Positions 55,552-64,000 of a stretch of DNA of 64,000 nt are shown here, piece by piece. The stretch comes from Nemertoderma westbladi (taxonomy: Eukaryota; Xenacoelomorpha; Nemertodermatida; Nemertodermatidae), in assembly GCA_032718475.1 (NCBI GenBank), contig JAUCBJ010003602.1, positions 112,059 to 176,058 of the forward strand, given 5' to 3'. The translations under genes were made by a program, and so were the position numbers. Each line of letters begins with the position of its first letter. The stretch's first letter is position 1. Under the pieces are notes generated by a model. That model worked only from the letters and a program-made list of their open reading frames with translations, made no database searches and was not told where the DNA came from.

Positions 55552-56760
55552 TTACAACTGAAACGCTGGGAATTCGGATTGTTTTGGGTCCAACATATCG
55601 ACCATAAAGCATACAGTCCCTGCGAGACCCTCGAACAAAGAGTAGGGTCTGTCTGGGGTGCGACAGCCGTGTCTGCCGTAATCGAGACACCATCTGGCGA
55701 ACTGGTAAGCTCGGTGCAGATGTTTCGTATCCATGGTAACGCGGTACAACGCTAGGAAGGTGTAAGCGTTACCGGCCACGCCGTGACACAGACCGTAACC
55801 CTTGGTTATCAGACCCCGTTCCCAGACTACTTGGCCGCATTGCAGCGCTGCGGTGAGGTATTTTTCTGAGGAGGTGAGTTTATAAGCCTCTAGTAGCGTG
55901 AACACCACTCCCGGTGCGCCGTGGCACCAGTGTACCAACTTATCGTCGGTGTCGTTTACACCCGGAGGGAAGTTACCGGATGGATAAACAAGTTCTAAAA
56001 GATAGTCAACACTCTTAATAACATCGCGTTTAGATTCCTCAGTCAAACAACCTGAGACCATCAACATATAGAGGATCCCAGACAGACCATGGGCAGCCCC
56101 TAAATACTTCTCTCGGTACCATTCGTACATTAACGGACTAGCTATTTTTTTATTTATCGCGTATTTGTAACCGGAACTTAGGATTGCGTTAACAGTTTTA
56201 TCGATAATATCAATTCTTATAGAATTCTCACCGATAAATCGTTTTACGAACAACAAACTGTATAAATATCCCGATCTGCCGTATAATATCTCGTCTGGGA
56301 TATCGTAACGCGGGTTCATTATCACATCAACTATTCCTTGTAATCTTTTTAAACATTCCTCGCTTTGATCTTTATTGTCCAACTTGTGGAAGACAACGGC
56401 GGCTAATGCGAGAGGCCCTGCGTCGCCCAAGAGGAAAGAGAAATCCCTTCCTTTTAGATTCTGTAAAGGTTTAATAAGAAAGGACAACGCTTTCTCGTAA
56501 TATTCATTTCGTTTTTGCTGATCGGAAAACTTCTCCCCCAGTATTAGATACAACAAACCGTAACCAGAGATACCGGTGTAAACACTTGTGTCCCTAGCAT
56601 CGATACTCGTTGCCATGGCTGCGTTGATTTGGTTCAACTGGTAATCGACGAATCCCATTATTGAAGTTTTGAACTCATCGTTAACGTAAAACTCTTCGTT
56701 TTGTTGAGATTGAGTTGTAAAGTCCGGAAGTTTGTTCTCAAACGCTCGTGCCATGCTCAT
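55552..56760 (-). CDS. LANCL1: LanC-like protein (glutathione-dependent, zinc-binding)
   Basis: A 402-residue protein with the seven-fold alpha/alpha toroid repeats of the LanC family: GISGYGLLYL (about 63-72), GDAGPLALAAV (112-122), GRSGYLYSLLF (161-171), GAAHGLSGILY (221-231), HWCHGAPGV (277-285), GYGLCHGVAGNAY (321-333) and LFEGLAGTVCF (375-385). The zinc ligands C279, C325 and H326 are all present. Eukaryotic LanC-like proteins bind glutathione and add it to dehydroalanine/dehydrobutyrine side chains. The N-terminus (MARAFENKLPDF) and the C-terminal PAFQL resemble LANCL1 most. Length matches the family (about 400 aa). The gene is intronless, intact, and divergent from IST1 with 0.9 kb between. 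An ATG two codons in (MARAF) is an alternative start. Confidence 0.95.
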   Translation of the reverse strand: MSMARAFENKLPDFTTQSQQNEEFYVNDEFKTSIMGFVDYQLNQINAAMATSIDARDTSVYTGISGYGLLYLILGEKFSDQQKRNEYYEKALSFLIKPLQNLKGRDFSFLLGDAGPLALAAVVFHKLDNKDQSEECLKRLQGIVDVIMNPRYDIPDEILYGRSGYLYSLLFVKRFIGENSIRIDIIDKTVNAILSSGYKYAINKKIASPLMYEWYREKYLGAAHGLSGILYMLMVSGCLTEESKRDVIKSVDYLLELVYPSGNFPPGVNDTDDKLVHWCHGAPGVVFTLLEAYKLTSSEKYLTAALQCGQVVWERGLITKGYGLCHGVAGNAYTFLALYRVTMDTKHLHRAYQFARWCLDYGRHGCRTPDRPYSLFEGLAGTVCFMVDMLDPKQSEFPAFQL

Positions 56761-57648
56761 AAAGTCTGATTGTTAAAGCTGATTTGATTACGGTATTAGT
56801 AACGGTATTGGTATCATTACCAAGTGTACAGTGGTACAACGCCTGTACTCAAAAAGCCAATTGGGGTGTCGGTTCAGCCTTCTCATATCAGTGCCCATAA
56901 GTAAAAATTTTACTGTAAACTGTGTTCCTAAATTTAGTTATTTGTTTTGGTTCGAAAAGCCTGCCATTATTTCATATATATTCATTATAACCTGCTACTC
57001 CCATTAAATGGTATACTTAAAATTGTGAATATCGAAATTAAATATTCGCGAAATTAAGTTAATATGTTAAAATAGGCTGAAATGACACCCCAATTGGTAA
57101 TATGCCGCCGCGGTACATATCTATTTAATGGAATGCAGTACCAAGTCACTATTTAAATAAGGTCAATGAATAACTTCATTATTACATGTACAACAGGTGG
57201 GCTTGTTTTCCGATGACCCCGCAATGTTTATTGTTCGGCCTATAAGCAATACTCACAGGGGTTAAATCCCGAACCCAACCATTCTGTAATTATTAAAGCC
57301 GAATTTTGCGTTCGGTCAATTAGACAGTTATCTAACACATAAGATACAACATAATAATACTAGAGCGTTGGATTATAGGCAAAAAGTTTAAACCACTCAT
57401 GGTCTACTTGGCAATTTTTCAGATAATTTCAGTCAGGTTACTCACTCAATTGCAGTAAGGCAGGTAATTATAAACACGCAATACATAATATTATACAAAT
57501 TGAACAACAAATGTAATAATTTATAGAGAGTTACATATAGTAGCAAGTTTCTAAACAGTATATACTGTATTATTTGCGATAGAGTGAAGACAAATTTATC
57601 GATATATTAATTTTTTTGAAAGAGAGTATTTCGACAGTAACTTTTAAT
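56761..57648. other. Divergent intergenic region LANCL1-IST1
   Basis: About 0.89 kb shared upstream by two divergent genes. AT-rich, with no TATA box that I can assign confidently. Possibly a shared promoter region, which is inference. Confidence 0.45.
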
Positions 57649-58560
57649 ATGACAGGTTTCAAATTGAATAAATTGAGCGTGAGTTTGAAGCAATGCATAA
57701 AGAATTTACAATCGTTAGTAGATGATAAATATGAGCATTGTCAAGGGACACGCAAAGAAATAGCTGAGTATCTGAGCGCTGGTAAAGATGAATGGGCGAA
57801 ACTAGCGGCGGGGCATATGATTCGTCAGGAATCGCTTTCGGAGTCGTTAGAGATACTAATAGGTTACTGCGACTTGGTGATGCTGCGGATCGGGTTGTTA
57901 CAGACACTTCGGGGTATGGATGAGTGTCTGATCGAACCTGTTTCGGGTATAGTCTGGGCTGCTCCCAGACTCCATTCCGAGGTCGGGGAATTAAAGAACG
58001 TTTCCGACCAATTGTGTCTGAAATACGGGAAGCAGTTTGGAAATCAGACTCGAGAGAATGCCAATAAAGCAGTTAACGATCTGCTGATAGCCGGCATGGG
58101 TATGAAGGTGCCAGACAAGGAAGTGGTTGAGCGATGCATCGTAGAAATCGCCAAGGCAAACAATCTTCCCTACGAATCAGAATGCCAATCTGATGATGAA
58201 GTTGATGGTAATGAAGTGGTAACTGTCCCGGTCGGACACAGTGTCTATGATAATGAAGATGTGGATAAAGATATTGAAGATGTTGATGAGCCCATCAGTA
58301 AATTGCCTGTTGATAATGATAAGGATGTTATTGATGAAGTTTCACCAATTGAGGAGAATCAGCCTCCAGACGCAGATGACCCATTACCAGATTCCGTTAT
58401 GCCGGTAAAAGACACTGAAGATGTGATGTCGGTTGATGAAGTTCTTCCTAATGCCCCAACTCACTCACCTAAGCTGAAGGCTGAAAATAAACAAATCTCT
58501 AATAAAGTTGATTCTGAAGAAAAACTAGGCGAACGCTTTGATAATCTGAAAAAACGTTAG
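57649..58560 (+). CDS. IST1: IST1 ESCRT-III-associated protein
   Basis: A 303-residue protein. IST1 is an ESCRT-III-like subunit that regulates VPS4 and acts in abscission, endosomal tubule scission and multivesicular-body sorting. The N-terminal helical Ist1 domain is clear: FKLNKLSVSLKQCI, RKEIAEYLSAGKDEWAKL, HMIRQESLSESLEIL, YCDLVMLR-GLLQ, IVWAAPRLHSEVGELK and VVERCIVEIAKANNLPYE (ending near residue 180). An acidic, Asp/Glu/Val-rich linker replaces the proline-rich linker of vertebrate IST1. The C-terminal LGERFDNLKKR is a MIT-interacting motif. The ATG at 57649 (MTGFKLNKL) matches the family start; the frame extends upstream only to a TTG at 57616. Intronless and intact. Confidence 0.95.
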   Translation: MTGFKLNKLSVSLKQCIKNLQSLVDDKYEHCQGTRKEIAEYLSAGKDEWAKLAAGHMIRQESLSESLEILIGYCDLVMLRIGLLQTLRGMDECLIEPVSGIVWAAPRLHSEVGELKNVSDQLCLKYGKQFGNQTRENANKAVNDLLIAGMGMKVPDKEVVERCIVEIAKANNLPYESECQSDDEVDGNEVVTVPVGHSVYDNEDVDKDIEDVDEPISKLPVDNDKDVIDEVSPIEENQPPDADDPLPDSVMPVKDTEDVMSVDEVLPNAPTHSPKLKAENKQISNKVDSEEKLGERFDNLKKR

Positions 58561-58734
58561 CGACAGTCACTTTAGCGATGATGTAAATCATTGAAATAAT
58601 TGAGAGCCTTCCCAATATTTTACTGTATGGTAACGTTTATAATTAAAGTACTACAGTACAGTACAGTAGTTTAAGGTCAATAATACGAGTTCCTACAGTA
58701 GAGTAGGCCAACAGTACTACTATTACTAGTTCGA
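58561..58734. other. IST1 3' flank
   Basis: Short AT-rich sequence with GTACAGTA repeats; no AATAAA is obvious. Confidence 0.35.
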
Positions 58735-59060
58735 GCGAACTCGGACAGTGGAAATGAGATCTTTCCAGGCTTCCCGATTCTTCATAGTTGTCGCAATTTC
58801 GTTTCTCCCAAGTTCAGTATCCCTTTCGCTTTCCATGAGTTGGCTGCCCAACAGTACTACTACTACTGTACTACTCAAGCGAACTCGGACAGTGGAAATG
58901 AGATCCTTCCAGGCTTCCCGATTCTCCATAGTTGTCGGAATTGCGTTTCTCCTAAGTTCAGTATCCCTTTCAAGTTGATCTATATATGTTATGGCCGGTC
59001 GTCCACGACTACGCTTTCCATGAGTTGGTTGCCCAACAGTACTACCATCATAAAGTAGAC
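58735..59060 (-). mobile_element. Two head-to-tail copies of a LINE 3' end
   Basis: On the minus strand, RGRPAITYIDQLERDTELRR and AWKDLISTVRVR are typical C-terminal LINE sequence (G-R-P-x-x-T-Y-x-x-Q-L, W-x-x-L-I). The segment CGAACTCGGACAGTGGAAAT is repeated at 58736 and 58880. The first-listed copy lacks about 40 bp around the RGRP motif. Each ends in TACTAC/TAGTAG triplets. Confidence 0.7.
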
Positions 59061-59194
59061 CACCATACTGGTACCTCAAAGGTTTCTAATTTGATCGATT
59101 CTGGGCTAATCGGGGGCGCCTTTTCTCGTGTTGTCTGTTCTACCGTATCTCCAAATGTTTCAGGTCTGAATTTCATAAAACAATACCCTATGTA

Positions 59195-59480
59195 GCTTTT
59201 TATGGTGGGAGTCCATGTTGGACTCTTCTAACTGCTGAGGATACGGATCTCCAAATCTCTGCATGGCATATACAATGGCGGCCATCCGTGGCGGCGCAAT
59301 TTTGTCGGTAAGCCGGCATAGCAGTCTTGCTCCAAGCCACATTACAGCATGTCGATTGTGGATTGCATAGTGGTGGCACAAATTAAGCCGCAAGGCAATT
59401 TCAATGTGCAGCTGCTACAGTAGCAGCAGGCAGATTGTTGTAATCGGTTGTCTACTCCTACTACTACTACAGTACTAATA
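59195..59480 (+). mobile_element. LINE 3' remnant related to the 34-36 kb element
   Basis: TATGGTGGGAGTCCATGTTG with CTAACTGCTGAGGATAC, then GCGGCGCAATTTTGTCGGTA and AGCCGGCATAGCA, track 35845-36240 of the intact-RT LINE with gaps. It ends in TACTACTAC triplets near 59458-59476. Frames are broken. Confidence 0.65.
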
Positions 59481-60431
59481 ATAATAATAAATTATTTTAT
59501 TCCCAAAACTTCAAATATGTAAAATAATTAAAGGCAGCATGGAGGGTGGCCCCGGCTGATAACTTGTGGGAATAAGCGTCATGTATGGCAGATAAATTCT
59601 TGACCTACACTAATAATTACATTATTTAATTTATTTAACATTATTTCAAATATTTAATTACTGTAATATACTGTAGGCCCTACTCAAACTTTGAAATTTT
59701 AAATAACATATTATTAATATATTTTCTCCGGAACGAAGAATAATCCATTTTACCCCATCCTGAAATCATAAAGTAATAAATATCAATACTGTATACACCC
59801 AATGTAAAATCATTGATATGCAAAACACCCTATCAATTACCATTCGTCGACCGTAAAAGATCCCACTATATGTGGAAACTTTCATTTTCGTGATATGAAA
59901 AGCAGCCTACATACAGTAACCCATAAATATCTCAGATTTGCTGTTTCATTACAGCAAAACCCCTGAGGTCTAAGTGGATTTATACAAAACCTGATAGTTG
60001 GCGATATGGAGTTCGATGACTGTACCTTACGACGGCAGTGTAGTAGGCCACCTAAGGATATTACAGTAGCCTGTGAATTATTGATTAAATATTAATAATT
60101 AAAGTGTAATAATGAGATATTAAATTTATACTAATTGTGCGCAAATGTAGCGGCAGTAATAAATTATATAATATACCGCGGTCGCATTTCCCTGTGGGTG
60201 TATCTGTCCTGCCTAAATTAGTAGTTAAGAGTGTATAAGTAATCATTGTGGCCGTGATGGTTCATGGTTAATATACCTACCATTTCATTTTAGCGAGTTG
60301 TTAAAGAAGGCCAAGTAGAGTAGGGTTGAGCACAGTGGCAGCATATGATGGTATTGGCAGATTGGAGGCCATGCGGAGGTAAATTGCGGACATACAAGGC
60401 ATCAGCTAGTATTTCCAGGTCTATATTTTAC
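59481..60431. other. Intergenic DNA, nothing recognised
   Basis: AT-rich, with short ATAATA runs. No exon, RNA or TIR element can be supported. Confidence 0.45.
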
Positions 60432-60560
60432 CTGAGCCGCTAGTAGAATGGTTAGAACGTCAGACATCCAACCCGGAGGTCACCAGTTCGATCCCACCTG
60501 GACGTCATTACAGACTTTGCAAAGCTGTGTCCAACGAAGGTTATAATAATATGAAACCAC
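60432..60560 (+). mobile_element. tRNA-derived SINE head (putative)
   Basis: Box A TAGTAGAATGG (60441-60451) and box B GTTCGATCC (60486-60494) are about 45 bp apart, as in tRNA genes. No acceptor stem pairs convincingly, so it is more likely a SINE head or tRNA pseudogene than a tRNA. Confidence 0.5.
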
Positions 60561-60892
60561 TCATTCACCCAAAACATCAATACTAAAGTATACCCATAGT
60601 ACTAGTACATGTTCATTACCACGCCAAATTTCAGCTTGAACTGATAAAAAAAAGAAATGGGGGATATTTAATTTAAGGATATTTAGCTGTGATGTGTTTG
60701 GCGTAATATTAAAAGTTCAATGCATGTGTACCCTATCGGTGTGGTTACGTGTCCCACATTAGCGTAGGCCTGCGGGGGTTAAACCCGTTGGCTTGAATTC
60801 GCATCTCGAAGTGTGAATTCGATCCCCGTGGACTGTCAATCAATCAATTAATTTCGGTCAGTAAATTTTAATTATGAATTGGAGAATCTTTT

Positions 60893-60957
60893 AGGCTAGT
60901 TAAGCCGAGGAATGCCTGTTCACCACCATTTGTGATCTTCCACAGTATGTTTCCCAA
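60893..60957 (-). repeat. Single unit and tail of the 63-bp VNTR family
   Basis: On the minus strand, CTGTGGAAGATCACAAATGG and TGGTGAACAGGCATTCCTCG are followed by GCTTAACTAGCCTAAAAGAT. This matches one unit plus the tail of the array that ends at 24623. It shows that the array belongs to a dispersed family in which this copy is not amplified. Confidence 0.82.
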
Positions 60958-61678
60958 GTTGCCTTGGTTCCCATTTATCGACCACTGATAAGTGATAAGG
61001 ATGAAAGCTGGGGTGGTGCTAGGTTGGGCTATTTGAATTATCGATTGAATGGAACTGACTGTTTTTATTGGCTAATTTCTCAGTTTGCTTGTGGTCGCTA
61101 CTTGCAAAAGTACTGTAGCTGTTTTAGTCATGCAATGTACGTGGATGTACATTATATGATTTTACAATTATTTTAAACCTTATATGGCTCAGGGTCAGGC
61201 AGGGTGCAGGGTAGGAAAGGCGTACATCCTGTATCTCTATTCGTGTGTTTCGGTATTTCTCGTTTTGTTTGTTTCAATTTGAAGATCTCTAGCCTACTGC
61301 TGTCTACCATCTACAGTACAGCAGTACTGACTGACTGATGCTAGGTTATTCGGCACTTCCAGGTCTTTAGAAGCAGCAAGCAGTGTAGCAGAGAATAAAT
61401 AGCATACTAATTTCAAATTGCAAACTCAGTCAGTCAGTAACAGTTGTCTTCCTGTCTTCCACTGCAGCACTGTCCTACTGTCAGGTACCAGTCTACCGTA
61501 CTTCCCACAATCAGACAATCCTGTCCAGCTGTCACGCCTGCGTCGCGCCTGCTGGCAGGCTGGTGCTGGCCTGTCTGCCTGTAATCTGCTGATCTGGTAA
61601 TTCTGTAGTAATCAGACTGTCAGACAATTATCTAAATGAATGGGCCTAGGCAGCTAGGAGCCAACTGGTTGGCCTAAA
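60958..61678. other. ZDHHC16 5' flank
   Basis: Contains short repeats of CTGTCTGCC/CAGTCAGTCAG type. The frame at 60964-61176 starts without ATG and lacks a domain. No promoter element can be assigned. Confidence 0.4.
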
Positions 61679-62752
61679 ATGTTAACTCGCAATTCAGTCC
61701 GGGAATACTTTCTCATACTCAAGGTGACTTTCCTCACCTTATTTTCAAATTGCCACCTGGACAAGGTGTGGCTGGACACGATATTCGAACCGATATTCTG
61801 GATTGTAGACCACACAGTACGTTGGTTCGGCCCCGCCTTCGTAACCATAGTAATATTACTGACTACAAGTGTGGTAGTAATATTCTACGTAATTTACTTC
61901 CCTATTATTATACACTGGGGTCTTCATTGGATTATATTCAATTTGTCATTCGGCCATTGGCTACTCGTAAACATATCTTTCCATTACTACAAATGCCTTG
62001 TTGTAGACCCGGGAAGACCGCCGGATAAACCGACAGTACGGATACGACAAGTCTGTAAGAAATGCCTCGGCGCCAAACCACAACGCACGCACCACTGCTC
62101 TGTTTGCGCTCGCTGTATACTCAAAATGGACCACCATTGTCCCTGGATAAACGCGTGCGTTGGCCATTTAAACCATCGATATTTTATTTCATTCTGCTTG
62201 TTTATGTGGTTGGGAGTTGTTTACGTTTCCTTAACAACCTGGTCTACCTTTCTAATATATTTCAAAGAAACTCATTTTTATAACGCGACGTACGAATCGA
62301 TCGCTAACTTTTGGAGTCCGACTCCGGCGCGGATTATAGATTCCATACAACAAACTCCCCCGGAACATCCAACTTCCTTAGGAACTAAAACTTCCTACTA
62401 CGCTAGCGCCGTTATGTACGAGTTTATTCTCTGCGCCACCGTTATTATCCCTTTAGGAATATTAAATTGCCACCAAATTCGACTTATTTCCCGCGGGGAA
62501 ACCAACATAGAGGTTTATATAAACAGATCGGAAAGGAACAGGTTGTCGCGTAAAGGTTATACGTTTAGGAACCTACACGACCACGGTTGGTTGGGTAATT
62601 GGTACCGGTTATTCGGTTTGGGGCAGGACGGGGCCTCGTGGATGTCTGTCTGTTTCCCGTCTAGCCATCCGCCTGTGGGCGACGGGATTACATGGGACCT
62701 AGCAGATAGCAGGAGCATCACGAAGAAAAACGACGACGTTTTAAAAGTTTGA
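61679..62752 (+). CDS. ZDHHC16: Palmitoyltransferase ZDHHC16
   Basis: A 357-residue multipass ER/Golgi protein S-acyltransferase. Palmitoyl-CoA first loads the DHHC cysteine, then the acyl group moves to substrate cysteines. The zinc-binding cysteine-rich domain runs from about residue 126 (VCKKCLGAKPQRTHHCSVC) to the catalytic DHHCPW (151-156, active Cys154) and NACVGHLNHRYF. Hydrophobic segments lie at about 54-75, 82-100, 169-192 and 244-265. The C-terminal RLISRGETNIEVYIN-SER, KGYTFRN, GNWYRLFGL and SSHPPVGDGITW match ZDHHC16, which identifies the paralogue. The ATG at 61679 is the first in frame. Intronless and intact. Length (357) is close to that of the human protein (377). Confidence 0.95.
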   Translation: MLTRNSVREYFLILKVTFLTLFSNCHLDKVWLDTIFEPIFWIVDHTVRWFGPAFVTIVILLTTSVVVIFYVIYFPIIIHWGLHWIIFNLSFGHWLLVNISFHYYKCLVVDPGRPPDKPTVRIRQVCKKCLGAKPQRTHHCSVCARCILKMDHHCPWINACVGHLNHRYFISFCLFMWLGVVYVSLTTWSTFLIYFKETHFYNATYESIANFWSPTPARIIDSIQQTPPEHPTSLGTKTSYYASAVMYEFILCATVIIPLGILNCHQIRLISRGETNIEVYINRSERNRLSRKGYTFRNLHDHGWLGNWYRLFGLGQDGASWMSVCFPSSHPPVGDGITWDLADSRSITKKNDDVLKV

Positions 62753-63462
62753 GAAATTCCAATTAGTTAAATAAATTGCCCGATTAGCCGAATAGTTTTA
62801 TATTATATTTGTATAAAATAAAATAATTACAACATTCAATTTTTAAATAAAGGAACAACATATGCCAAGATAGATTGATTTATACCTTATTGCAGTATTG
62901 TAATTTTGGAATAACAAACAAAAATACTTAAACAAATGTATGTATGTATAACTTCATATGTGTTTGAGAGCTTAAATCTTCATGTTATGTAAACAGTGCA
63001 GGTAAATGTTGTTAATTGTGCTCAACCTAAATATGCATAACTACCGATACATCAAAGGCACAAAGGAATTTAATATATGACGGATATTGATTCTTTATTT
63101 GTTTACTTTCAGTTTATTACGACTACATTACAGCTATTATATTATTATTAACGTAATATATAGATACTTTGTTTATATAATAATATTATTATTAACATAA
63201 TTGAATTCTTCAGCTAAAAACAAACCGATTATAAATATTACAAAAACGTGTCAGTTTGTTTAACTCAGTGTGCGACTTAAATTAGAAAACGATACATAAC
63301 ATAACAGTTAAACAAATAATATTTTCGTAATATACGTTGTTTTTGTTGGGAAGTCGATATCTCTAGTATAATAAAATAAACTCTAAACATTTATTACGAA
63401 CTAGCTGTGCAGATCAGATAGTTAAACGTATTCTTATATTTAGCAATTCAATACGTTAAATA
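62753..63462. other. Intergenic DNA ZDHHC16-TYW2
   Basis: About 0.7 kb, strongly AT-rich. Two AATAAA motifs (near 62770 and 62848) could end ZDHHC16 transcripts. Nothing else recognised. Confidence 0.5.
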
Positions 63463-64000
63463 ATGTCTACGGAATACAGACGAATTGTTGAGTTAGTCTC
63501 ATTAACTCTGAAGGATCTTGGATTTATTGGTGCTGATATAGACAGACTAACGAACGATTTACCCAACTACTGGGAACAACACGGGGACTTACTGGTTATA
63601 CCCAGTACATCCCTAACCCTCCCACAATGGGAATCACTAGATTTAATTAAAACCGCCGTCCTTAAAGCGTTTTATAACTGCTACGGATGTCTCCGTATAG
63701 CGAAACAAACTTCCGTATCAAAGAATGTCCTTCGCACACCTAATGTTGTTCTTCTAGTCGGAGATACCGGGACAATAACTCGTCGCGAGAATAACATTAC
63801 TTACGCCTATGATGTTACCAAATGTATGTTCGCTAAAGGCAACATAACTGAGAAATTAAGAATCGCGAAGTTTAACTGCATCGGGGAAACTGTAGTGGAT
63901 TTGTACGCTGGGATCGGTTATTTTTCTCTTCCGTATTTAATCCACGCGGGAGCGAACTTCCTTCACTGCTGCGAATGGAATGACGACGCTGTTGTCGCTC
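63463..64000 (+). CDS. TRMT12: tRNA wybutosine-synthesizing protein 2, 5' part (runs off the window)
   Basis: TYW2 transfers the alpha-amino-alpha-carboxypropyl group from S-adenosylmethionine to the C7 side of the tricyclic base at tRNA-Phe position 37, on the way to wybutosine. The frame runs from ATG 63463 to the window end (179 codons) with no stop. It reads NYWEQHGDLLVIP, GCLRIAKQT, RTPNVVLLVGDTG, YAYDVTKCMFAKGNITEKLR, the SAM-binding ETVVDLYAGIGYFSLPYL (motif I) and CCEWNDDAV. DVTKCMFS/A-GNI and DLYAGIGYF are diagnostic for the TYW2/Trm5 family; the N-terminal EQHGDL-V-P favours TYW2. Intronless so far and in the same orientation as ZDHHC16. Confidence 0.95.
   Translation, partial: MSTEYRRIVELVSLTLKDLGFIGADIDRLTNDLPNYWEQHGDLLVIPSTSLTLPQWESLDLIKTAVLKAFYNCYGCLRIAKQTSVSKNVLRTPNVVLLVGDTGTITRRENNITYAYDVTKCMFAKGNITEKLRIAKFNCIGETVVDLYAGIGYFSLPYLIHAGANFLHCCEWNDDAVVA

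Noticed and set aside
55534-55755. Plus-strand frame overlapping LANCL1
   Set aside because: It is a shadow of the conserved LANCL1 C-terminus on the other strand.
57616-57648. Upstream start of IST1 (11 more codons)
   Set aside because: It begins with TTG; the ATG at 57649 matches the family N-terminus.
60432-60510. Functional tRNA gene
   Set aside because: Boxes A and B are present, but the acceptor and anticodon arms do not pair in a convincing cloverleaf. A SINE head is more likely.
61418-61600. Small gene before ZDHHC16
   Set aside because: It starts without ATG and consists of CAGTCAGT/CTGTC-rich short repeats.

Overview
The window is animal nuclear DNA, most likely from a marine invertebrate. 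Spliceosomal introns, tRNA-derived SINEs, APE-type LINEs, a BEL/Pao LTR retrotransposon, TIR elements and several thousand bases of satellite rule out a prokaryote. The palindrome TAGGCCTA recurs in intergenic DNA, but the sequence alone does not settle the phylum.

Layout. 1-7401 is the 3' part of a BEL/Pao element: gag-pol, a 1.1-kb spacer and a 3' LTR, with pol broken by a 70-bp LINE tail. 7402-21115 is one uninterrupted array of a 30-bp satellite (about 455 units). 21390-25215 is a decayed LINE carrying two nested insertions: a 3-kb 63-bp VNTR flanked by 17-bp direct repeats, and a GC-rich 232-bp MITE. 25231-38939 holds seven exons of a PH-domain gene resembling MPRIP/outspread. Its introns contain three non-LTR fragments, a TTAA-flanked TIR element, another TIR element, minisatellites and an intronless gene for a secreted Cys-rich protein on the opposite strand. 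39731-40759 is a Harbinger-like element.

From 41 kb on the window is gene-rich: DPM3 (41010), NAA35 (41955-44495), a 3.25-kb satellite of 29- and 35-bp units (44862-48113), PTDSS2 with four frameshifts (about 49081-50475), a 5-kb repeat-rich gap with fold-back elements and SINEs, LANCL1 (minus strand, 56760-55552), IST1 (57649-58560), decayed LINE pieces and SINE-like DNA, ZDHHC16 (61679-62752) and the 5' part of TYW2/TRMT12 (from 63463).

The conserved genes are unrelated housekeeping functions: dolichol-P-mannose synthesis, N-terminal acetylation, phosphatidylserine synthesis, glutathione chemistry, ESCRT-III, palmitoylation and tRNA wybutosine. They do not form a pathway cluster. All of them are single-exon over the length visible, in contrast to the multi-exon PH gene. 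The most unusual features are exon-intron junctions copied in tandem (five identical GTAAGT donors at 38940-39253), satellites whose unit carries an exact NF-Y (CCAAT) consensus, a VNTR inside a TSD-flanked dispersed repeat, and two frameshifted genes on either side of the second satellite.
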